A stretch of DNA of 64,000 nucleotides from Spinacia oleracea (lineage: Eukaryota; Streptophyta; Magnoliopsida; Caryophyllales; Amaranthaceae), in NCBI RefSeq assembly GCF_020520425.1, contig NC_079487.1:82341141-82405140 (forward strand), written 5' to 3'. Below are positions 11,605 through 20,587 of the stretch, piece after piece. The position numbers and the translations under genes are program-made. The notes under the pieces were generated by a model, which saw only the letters and a list, made by a program, of their open reading frames with translations, searched no databases and was not told where the DNA came from. Each line of letters opens with the position of its first letter. The stretch's first letter is position 1.

Positions 11605-14242
11605 TCATCGAATGGGGGCACCAAAGATGGTGCCATCTGGTGTCAAGTCAATTGCCTTGGATGAGCTATGTGGCGCGGAAAGTGACAGATCACGACCCCG
11701 ATCATGAATACGGTGCCCACCGTTGACAGAACCTTCGGCCTTTTGGGTCACAACATCATCAAACCGTGCCTCCTTTCGAACCCATGCCAGAGAGTTGATA
11801 CTCCGGTCACCTCCACCTACAAAACAATTCGAAACACGTGCTTTCTCCGAAGAGTTGTTAGAGTTAGTATTAGTCGATCCAACATTGAGATAATCATTAG
11901 AAACATGGACACCACAACATGACTCCTCGATCATAGGACTCTTAGAAACATGGGTTAAATTGAAAGTAACTTTGTCATCCCCCACATTTAAAGTCAGCTT
12001 GCCATTCTTGACATCAATGATTTCCCCTAAGGTGTGTAGGAAGGGTCTACCTAATATAATGGGAATCTGTCTGTGCTCTTCCATGTCCAGCACAACAAAG
12101 TCAACAGGAATAAAAAATTTACCTACTCTAACGGGCACATCTTCTAGAACACCTAGGGGGTATTTCACAGATCGATCAACCATTTGCAGAGTTATATTGG
12201 TAACTTTTAAATCGCCCATGTTCAATTTAGTACAGACAGACAGGGGCATGACACTAACACTGGCACCTAAATCACATAAAGCTTTGTCAATAAAAAGATT
12301 GTCAATGTTACACGGGATAGAGAAACTCCCAGGGTCCTTCAACTTGGGTGGAGACTTATTTTGTAGTAAGGCACTGCACTCTTCAGTAAATGCAACAGTC
12401 TCCACCTCACTAAATGCCCTCTTCCTAGTAAAGATGTCTTTCATGTATTTAGCATATGCAGGGACTGTTACCTGCAGATTCTTTACCACTTCTAGGAACT
12501 TACCAAACTGCTTGTCTAGATTGTTCTTAAGCTGACGGTGAGGGAAGGGAAGTTTGATAGGTGGAACTTGTATCTCAACTTTCTTCTCAACCCTTGTGCT
12601 AGCTTCCTTCTCCTTGACCACCTTCTCATTCTCTTCTGGCACAGCATCTCTGACAGGCGCCTCAACATCTCCTTCAATGGTCATAGGCGGCCCATCATAC
12701 TCATATCCACTCCGCAAAGTGACAGCATTTACAAACTCTCTGTGCACGGGCTGTGAAGGGAGATGACCTTCGGGTCTCCCTACAAGAGTAGTAGCCATTT
12801 GCGCCAACTGTGTATCCATGATCTTGTTATGAGCAGTAAGAGCATCAATTTTGGCATCCTTTTCGCTCAGAGACTTCTGCAATTGCAACATCATATTCCT
12901 CATCTCTACAAGCATAGGATCAGACTGTGTGGGTTGAGGTTGTGGTGGTGGAGGGGATGTGTTTTGTCTAGGGAACCCAGGTGGTCCACTAGACTGCTGG
13001 CTGTAGTTGCTCCGCGGTTGGTATGACTGTTGTGGTGGTGGTTGGTAGGGTTGTTGTATCTGATGGGGGTTCTGGACATTAGTACTCCTATATGATAGCA
13101 GATAGTTATTTTTATACCCCTCATTGTAAGAGTTGGAGTACAGATTATTCTGCTTATAGGACTGGAACGCATTGCACTGTTCGATAGAGCTCCTACATAT
13201 ATTCCTGTGCATAATGACCTTGCATCCCACAACTATCACAGACATTGGCAAATTGGGCACTCATTACAGCGACACTAGCATGTTGGGTGGACTGAGAAGA
13301 TGCGATTTGCATATTATCTAGCTTGTGATGTAGGGCAGTTAGCTGAGCAGTAAGCTGTTCAATAGAATTCATCTCATGCTCGACACCCCGGTCGGCAAAA
13401 CCTCTAGGATTCCCATATTGGGCACTATGAATGGCCATCCCCTCAATCACCTCTAAAGCTCTAGACACCTCCAGTTGCATAAATCTCCCACTAGCAGCAG
13501 AATCTAGAATAAGTCTAGACTCGTTACCCAGACCGTTGTAAAATTGTTGGATCAAGAACCAGACATCCATACCATGGTGTGGGAACTCTCTCTGCAGATC
13601 CTTGAACCTTTCCCAGACTGCAAACAAGCTCTCGTCTGCTCGTTGGGTAATGGAAATTATCTCTCCCCTCAGACGAGCCGTCTTCTCAGGTGGGAAGTAT
13701 TTCACATAGAAGGCAAGAGCCAAAAAATCCCAATCGGTAATTTTCATAGCTGCGCGGTTGAGACTATTAATCCATAGCTTTGCCTTCCCACTCAATGAAA
13801 ATGGAAAAAGCATCTCCATAGTCTGCTCTGGTGTTAGATTCTTTTGCTTAACAGTGACACAATATTGAACGAAAGACTGAATATGGAGATTTGGGTCTTC
13901 ACCCTTTTCCCCACCGAATTGGTGTCTCTCAATCATATTTATCAGCTGGGGTTCAATCTTGAAATTCTCGACCGCAATAGAAGGCATGATCGCCTTGGAA
14001 AGCACAGACAGACTTGGCTTAGAATAGTCTGTAAGCCTTGGCGCAGGTGGGGGTGGTGGTGGTGGTGTTTGGTCACCCATCTCTGAATCTGTATGGAATA
14101 GATTGCTAATCAGATGGTCGGATTCAGAGTCCGAATAATCTCTCAACTGTTCAACGAATCTACGTCGTCTACGGAAGGTCCGTTCAGGTTCAGGATCGAA
14201 CGAAGTCAGATCGCTGGTATGGACAGTCTTGGGCATAAACAA
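11605..14242 (-). pseudogene. Gag-protease polyprotein of the Athila-like element, broken
   Basis: The first ORF (14242 down to 13193) is gag: it holds the retrotransposon gag core (for example KAKLWINSL and WERFKDLQREFPHHG) and ends in a partial CCHC zinc knuckle, CDSCGMQGHYAQ. The frame then shifts near 13200, into 13260-11605. The second part has a Gln/Pro-rich linker, a coiled stretch around MLQLQKSLSEKDAKIDAL, and a retroviral-type aspartic protease with the active-site motif DLGASVSVMPL and the partner motif IPIILGRPFL. DLGAS in place of DTGA/DSGA is usual in Athila. The ORF stops at 11605 with no reverse transcriptase after it. The frameshift falls inside the zinc knuckle, so this copy cannot make intact Gag-Pro. 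Confidence 0.88.
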
Positions 14243-14352
14243 GCAAAAACTAGAAAACAGTCGTGAGATCCGATCTCAAGGAGCGGGAGTCCCTTGAGAA
14301 GTAACAAACAATAATTTAGAAAAACAATTAATAACAGAAAATAAAACCGTTT

Positions 14353-14369
14353 CCCCGGCAACGGCGCCA
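14353..14369 (-). promoter_or_regulatory. Primer-binding site of the Athila-like element
   Basis: Just inside the 5' LTR the minus strand reads TGGCGCCGTTGCCGGGG, starting with the TGG that pairs to a tRNA CCA end. This sequence is the usual Athila/Tat primer site, generally attributed to tRNA-Asp; the tRNA identity is recalled and was not tested here. It fixes the element's orientation as minus. Confidence 0.85.
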
Positions 14370-14979
14370 AAATTTGACAGGCTAAAGTCGTATCACCTAA
14401 TAAAAAATAACCTAAGTTCACTAGCTAGGTAGCAAAGGGAAGTCAGGATCGAATCCACAGGGAAACAATGTTCTTTCTATTACTAATTAACTAATCTAGA
14501 CTATTGGTATCAAAAGATTTGAATTGGTTTGTATGCTAAACTAAGGCAATAATCAAAATGGAATATAACAATATTAAGGGAATCTAGGGCAGCGGTTCAC
14601 CACAAATGCAGACCGGGATTGGACAACGGACATTAACAATCAATTAACAATCATAACTAGGAAAACATGCATCTCTCGAATCTTATGAATTCCTTAGGAT
14701 AAAACAACTAGCAGGCTCTCACTATGTACTAGAAATAATTCCTATCTAATAGCCACAAACCAAAAACATCAGATTTATACGTACCTCTCGGCGCATAATC
14801 TAAGGTTAATCAAACTCTAATCAAAATAGTCCGGCCGAACAGAATTGACGAGCAATAATAATAAGCTATAGAAATTATAATCAATAATCAACAATCAAGT
14901 CCACATACAATCCCAATCATGCATTTATGGATCCCCTAAACCCTAGAAATTAAACTACTCACTCATGATAACAAATAAC

Positions 14980-15220
14980 AAAGCGATTAATATGATAGAA
15001 AACATGATTAAAGCAACAAAATAAATTAAAGTAAGAAATAATACCAAATTGAAGAACAAGGAAATAATAAAGCTTGAATCTTTGATTAGAATTAAAAACA
15101 AAGCAATTAATATGATTGGAAACATGTTTAAAGCAATAAAATAAATTAAAGTAAGAAATAATACCAAATTGAAGGACGAGGAAATAATAAAGCTTGAATC
15201 TTTGATTAGAATTAAAAACT
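14980..15220. repeat. 120-bp tandem duplication private to the 5' LTR
   Basis: The unit beginning AAGCGATTAATATGAT at about 14981 is repeated from about 15101 as AAGCAATTAATATGAT, a period of 120 bp. Both copies end with TTTGATTAGAATTAAAAAC. The 3' LTR (around 3915-4040) has a single unit. The copies differ at several bases, so the duplication is not very recent. Confidence 0.85.
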
Positions 15221-15309
15221 AAGTGTTTGAATAAATTAGAGAGAAACTAAAAATAAACTAAGTGCTAGAAAGTAGAATAATAGATATCTCTAAAAATAAT
15301 AGGGCTTAG

Positions 15310-15317
15310 TATTTATA
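15310..15317 (-). promoter_or_regulatory. Probable TATA box of the 5' LTR promoter
   Basis: The minus strand reads CTATAAATACTAAGC, a good plant TATA context, in the middle of the LTR where the U3/R junction is expected. The same site is kept in the 3' LTR at about 7056-7063. The start of transcription is not visible from sequence alone. Confidence 0.5.
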
Positions 15318-16084
15318 GTTTGCCCAAAATAACACTCAAAAACGGAAAAGAAACTCGCGAAAAACTGCAGAAGGTAGGCGTCGCCGATAGTCGGCCCGAT
15401 CGGGCCAAATTTCGCCCGATCGGGCGGTTTGCGAAAGGTTCACAGCTGTATCCAGAAGGCCGCCCGATCCGGACCGGGCGAAGTGCGCCCTATCGGGTGC
15501 GCACAGAAAGCTTCAATTCTCTTTTCTTTCGCCCGATCTTCGCATTTCGCCCTCAGCTCACAGTGCGATTTGCAATCATCAACATCTTTCGCCCATATCA
15601 CCGAGTCTAACTCCCGGGGCTCAACCATAAGCATCTAAGGCTCCCGAAAGTCGACAATAATGGTCCCGAACTTCCTCGGGCTCGTGTAGTGGCCTAAATC
15701 ACCATGAAACGGGTCTAAAAAGATCAATTTCTCACTAATCAAACCTGAAACTCAAGGCACACTCAATAACACATATTAGTACTAAAAACGGCTCCTAAGA
15801 GCTCATTTGATGCATAAAAATACTAAGGGGCGGGGGTAAAACTCTATATAAAACACACATATCATCTTCTCAAGTTCTCAATCACGATTCACAACAATCA
15901 CTCAATCAGCAAGAAATTTGCTGGACTTTCAAATTAGCTACTCCTTCAGATTTCGTCAATCTTTATGGCCACTATAAGTATCCTTGAATTGAATAGGTTT
16001 TCCATCATTCTCAAAAATCAAGAATAACCAAAAAATAAATAAATTAAAAGTCTTTGTTCATTTGCAGTTCTTCGCCTCTCGATC

Positions 16085-18490
16085 ATGTCGGCAGCCGAAG
16101 GTAATCCATCTTAATTCAACCTTTTTCTTAATAATTGGTATTGTTTTCTAATTCATCCTATTGATATGTATGTGCAACCATTAGCATCTTAGAACTATTA
16201 TTATTATAAAATTAATTTTTTTTTTGTATTCTTAATTTTCCAGACATATTCATAGACCTTTCCCATCAAGAAAATGACCAGAACATGGAGATGAATGGAA
16301 ATAACCCTGTTGATGCAAATGTTGCGAACATGACAAACATGGATTCCAATCAGGAGATGAATGGAGATAACCCTGATGATTTAGGGGTTTCATACGGAAA
16401 GAAATCAAGAAGGAAGGTATCAAAGGTATAGGATGAATTCACTATACTAGAAATTGGTGGTTGTAAGAAAGTGAGATGCAAACATTGTAAGGCCATTTTT
16501 AAGTTCAGTGAAACTGGACCACTACACAGTATAAGAGACACCTAGTCATATGTCCTAAGCATAAGGTGTCGATTCCTGGACAACCACAATTAAATATGCA
16601 AACAACCACCCCTAGATTTGACTCTCTTAGTACTATTAGGCCCTGGAAATATGATCAGGCAAAGATTAGAGAACTTATGTCTCATATGGTAATGGTTCAT
16701 GAATTACCCTTCATATTTGCTGAATATGAGTTGTTTAATATGTTGATGAAACAAGCTTCCCCTGATTTTAAAAAGGTGTCTCGTACTACTCTAAAAAGTG
16801 ACTGTGAAACTAGTTATGAAATTGAGAAAAAAAAAAAGGGTTGTTTCTCTTTTAAAATGTCCTAAAAGGGTTTCTATCACAACTGATATTTGGAGATCTG
16901 GTCAAAAACTTGAGTACATGGTTGTTACTTGTCATTTTGTGCATAGTTGGACTTTGCACAAGAGGGTTATAAACTTTGTTAAAGTGCCTCCTCCTCACAA
17001 TGGAGTTGTTGTTTCTGATTCCCTCTATAAATGCTTAGAGGAATGGGGTTTAGAGAAAAAATTGGCTAGTGTTACAATGGACAATGCTTCTTATAACGAT
17101 GTTGTAGTGAAGAGGTTAAAAGAAAGTCTTTCTTACTTGGGGACATTGCCATTTGACGGAAAACTATTTCATGTCCGTTGTTGTGCACACATATTAAATA
17201 TACTAGTACAAAATGGGTTGTCTGAGATGTAGAGTGTGATTCATAATGTGAGGGAAAGTGTAAAGCATATTTCTGCCACACCTTTGAGGATCCAAATGTT
17301 TGGGGAGATGGCTAAACAAATGCGTTTGCCGTCCAAAAAGTTAATATTGGATTGTTGTACTAGATGGAACTCAACGTTTCAAATGTTGCGTTGTGCTTTA
17401 GAGTTCAAAGACCAGAGGCTGGGAGCTCTGATGGCACACGTTTAGGGTGGCTTGTTTTGATCGGATTGGCCGGTTTGGTTTGGAATGGATTGTGAATCGG
17501 ATTAAATAGTTATAGTTTCAAGAGAAAGATTCATCTTACAAAACTAATCTATCAAGTTATGATTGGAAGATGGTTCAAAAGGTTTGCTCTTTCCTTGAGA
17601 TTTTCAACGACATCACTCTTATTATTTCAGGTAATGTTCTCTCTATCCTTAATTTTCTTAATTATTTATCACTTTTTGTATTATGATACTATTTATTACC
17701 ACTATTATTTTTACTGAGATATTTTATCACACTTTTAGGTTGTGAATACCCTACATCCAACTTATTTCTTCCTGAGCTTACAATAGTCAAGGGATGAGAA
17801 TTCAAAATCTGATGATGATGATATGAAGAGAATGGCTCTCAAAATGAAAAGAAAATTTGATAAATATTGGGGTGACCTTAATTTGTTGATTTTTGTGGCT
17901 GCTGCAATGGATCCTAGGAACAAGTTGAAACTAATTGAGTTCTCTTTTCGTTCTCTTTATGATGATTTTGAAGCAAGTGAGCATATATATTATGTTAAAG
18001 AAACCTTGTATGACATTTATAAAGAATATGTTGATACTTTTTCTCATGAAAATGTCATAAGGGGTGAGCAAGTTGATGGTGTGGTTAATTCTGAGAACAC
18101 CGGAGCATCTAGATCTGATGTGGGTGCAAATTAAAGGGGGTAACTAGTGGAAGAAAGAAATTTGATAGTTTTATTAGGAGTGTTGATGTAGTTGAGTCCT
18201 TGAAATCTGAGCTTGATATTTATTTGGAGGAAGGTGTTTTTATTTGCAATGAGAATGAGGCAGAGTATTTTGATCCCTTAGAATGGTGGAAAGCATATAA
18301 CTTGATATTTTGGATTTTATCGAGGATGGCTTGTGATATCCTTGCAATTCCAATCACGTCAGTTGCTTCCGAATCAACATTTAGTGTTGTGGTCGTGTTA
18401 TAGAGCCACATAGAGCTTCCCTTGGTGCTGAGACTGTGCAGATGTTGTTATGTGGGGAAGATTGGCTAAGAAACTTCTATGGGATCCATA
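16085..18490 (+). pseudogene. hAT transposase (RICESLEEPER/DAYSLEEPER-like), degraded
   Basis: A start at 16085 (MSAAEG) precedes a probable intron ending near 16243. After it come a BED-type zinc finger region (KKVRCKHCKAIFKF at about 16461-16504), the conserved central domain (for example VSITTDIWRS, SVTMDNAS, FHVRCCAHILNI, DCCTRWNST), and the C-terminal hAT dimerisation region (EWWKAYN, LAIPITSVASESTFS) near 18260-18390. At least four nonsense codons or frameshifts interrupt it, including a stop in the linker before the finger, one after NGLSEM (17230) and a frameshift after ESTFS. The order of domains and the enclosing 8-bp target duplication show that this is the element's own transposase. 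A G-poor insert near 17450-17790 may be a spliced intron or sequence decay. Confidence 0.88.
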
Positions 18491-19225
18491 AAAAAAAAAA
18501 AGGTATGACATTGTTCTTCTTTAAATTATTTGTTTACATAGTGTTTTAAGTTAATTATTTAACTATTGAACGACTAATTGGTTGTTCTATACCACATTTT
18601 TTTATATGGAAATGAGGATGGATCGAAGGAAATAAGTATTCCTTGAACATGATATACTGCTAATCTGCTATCCAAGGTTCAAATATTCAGGAAAACAGCA
18701 ATAAAGGCTTAAGGCAGGAGCCAATCTACTTTTTTCTGTTTTTTTTTTTTTTTTTATTTGTTTCGTTCAAAGAATTTAAGTATTGTTAGTTTTCTAGATT
18801 ACTTTAGTTTTTAATTAATATGCAATTTGTAATAGACAAGCAGACTATCATTTGCAAATTGTAATTGCCGACTAAATTTTGATATTAAATTTTTTGATGA
18901 TTTTTACCTATTAAAATAGCTTTTGTTTTTATCATTATAAAAAGGTTGCGTTGCAAAACTCGTTTACTAAAGCCCGTTTAAAGCTCGTTCGATTTGAGCT
19001 CGAGCTCGAAATACAAACGATCAAGCTCAAGCCGAGCCCGAGAAAGTATTTTATTAAACGAGCCTGGCTCGAACAAAAATAAATAAAAGCTCGTTCAAGC
19101 TCGAGCCTACTCGAATACCAATATTCCTTAACAAGCTTAGCTTGATAAGGTTATTACTCGGCTCGACTCGGCTCATTTGCAGCCCTAGTCTTAATACATA
19201 AATCAAAGTCATTACAATCATCAAA

Positions 19226-19434
19226 AACAAAATAAAATGCAAATTGAATATGTTCTTTTAATACAAGCATATGTTCATGACATACGATCAATTGTTCTTT
19301 TATGCAAATCCAACGTATATTCCTTAAATATACGTATTATTACATAATAAATTTCATCAAAATAAATGTAATAAAAATAATGCATAATTTCATAATCAAT
19401 AATCTCCAAAATCAACGAGCTCAACAGTCTTAAT
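19226..19434. repeat. Local duplication, copy B (uninterrupted)
   Basis: This is the partner of 2637-2849, with the same order of blocks and about 85 percent identity by eye. It still contains the GTCTTAAT octamer in single copy. It belongs to the DNA that existed before the hAT insertion. Confidence 0.8.
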
Positions 19435-20587
19435 ACATTAATCAAAGTAATTACAATCATCAAAATCGTCAAAACCACGATTATTACGAAATCAAAATCA
19501 TCAAAATCTTGCAATTGGCTATTACAAATTGAAAAAATAACTTCAAAAATCAGCTGCAAATTTCAAATTTGAAAAAGAAGAATCAAGTGAATTTGATGTT
19601 GAAGCAGAAAAACCATGGAATATTTGAGATTTTTTCATTACTTTCTCTCTCTAAAAACAAATTTAGAGAGACCTTGTTTGCACTTTCTCTCTCCTTTTCA
19701 CACTTTCTGAATTCAAAAATATGAAACCCAGATGAATAAATACCCAACATAAGGAGCGAAATAAAAACGCAAAAAACACAGCTGAATAGAACATAGCCTT
19801 CAATATTCTTTTGTTCAACGGAGAATATTCTTTTGTTCAACGGATTTAATGAAAAACGCGGGTTTGTGTTTAATGCCAGTCGTTTTGATCCTGGTGCACC
19901 TAGAGCACGGTGCAAACGTCTGCACCTTCAAATTTGCGCTAGATTTGAGAAAAACCCAATACTCCGTATTTATTTATTTATGTTAAAAACTGACGTATTT
20001 TAGTTGTGTTCTACGTATTCATACCTAATGTTCTATTGGGCGTACGATTTAGTTTTGATTCTGCGTTTTACACGGGGTGCACAATGAGCACTGTGCACCC
20101 GGGTGTATAATCCAATTTGCGTAATTCTTTTTACAAAAAAAAACTTTAAGATAAACTTTGATTGTTCATTTGTTCTGGCCATCTTAGAGAGGAAATACTT
20201 TCAAACACTTGATGCACAAAGAGAAATCGATCCATCAACGAATCTGAAACTTCAATAGAACGACATCTGAGGTTGTAGCCTTGTAGGTTGAAGATGAAGT
20301 TGAGAATGGAGGTTGGATGTTAAGGTTGAAGATGTTCAGCTAACAATTTTTAAGGTCGGAGATGAACGTTTACAATGAAGGTTGAAGGTTGAAGGTTGAA
20401 GGTTAAGGTTTAAGATAAAATTTGACAATGGAGGTTGAAGATGAACGTTGAGAATGGAGGTCCAAATGTAAAAATAAGTTGGTGGATGTTAGTAAAAGTC
20501 TTTGTCAAACCAACCAAACAACCCAAAGTCATTTTTATGTTTTAAATAAATTTAGGTGGCTTAGATTAATCATACAAAAATGAACGG
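19435..20587. other. Intergenic DNA downstream of the U-box gene
   Basis: No gene is visible. Two GTGCAC-containing hairpins lie at about 19891-19925 and 20070-20105; the second has arms GGGTGCAC and GTGCACCC. They look alike and resemble the hairpin at 372-411, so they may be ends of one transposon family. From 20270 to 20470 there is an imperfect minisatellite based on GGTTGAAGATGAACGTTGAGA. The last 100-200 bases probably include the 3' UTR of the U-box gene on the minus strand. Confidence 0.45.

Larger units (their letters stand above)
3315..15864 (-). mobile_element. Athila-like LTR retrotransposon, gag-pro only, minus strand
   Basis: Two LTRs beginning TGACAGG and ending ATATCA bound the element, and the 5-bp target duplication TCTTC flanks it (3310-3314, 15865-15869). 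Genes run on the minus strand, so 14375-15864 is the 5' LTR. In element order it has LTR, primer-binding site, gag, aspartic protease, a spacer, an Athila-type third ORF, a noncoding tail, polypurine tract and LTR. No reverse transcriptase, RNase H or integrase is visible, so the element must have moved using enzymes of a relative. The protease motif DLGAS and the primer-site type fit the Athila/Tat branch of Ty3/gypsy; that assignment is from family knowledge. A second member is at 58957-64000. Confidence 0.9.
14375..15864 (-). repeat. 5' LTR of the Athila-like element (1490 bp)
   Basis: The LTR is complete, with TG...CA ends, and is adjacent to the primer-binding site. Compared with the 3' LTR it carries an extra 120-bp tandem copy (about 14980-15220) and lacks about 20 bases near 15387. 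A TATA-like site on the minus strand lies at 15310-15317. Like the 3' LTR it contains a GCCCGATCGGGC cluster. The two LTRs were identical at insertion, so these differences have accumulated since. Confidence 0.92.
2850..19187 (+). mobile_element. hAT transposon with nested LTR retrotransposon
   Basis: The termini are inverted repeats of 17 bases: TAGGGCTGCAAATGAGC at the left and its complement GCTCATTTGCAGCCCTA at the right. They are flanked by a perfect 8-bp target duplication, GTCTTAAT, at 2842-2849 and 19188-19195. An 8-bp duplication and a TAGGG-type terminus are hallmarks of the hAT superfamily. The subterminal parts (2870-3120 and 18950-19170) are full of AGCTCG/CGAGCT motifs, probably transposase-binding sites. 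Without the nested LTR element (3315-15864) the hAT element is about 3.8 kb and holds one degraded transposase gene at 16085-18490. It is therefore an autonomous-type copy that is now dead. Confidence 0.93.

Noticed and set aside
11704..13026. Several plus-strand ORFs of 70-190 codons
   Set aside because: They mirror the minus-strand gag-protease frame and have no independent similarity.
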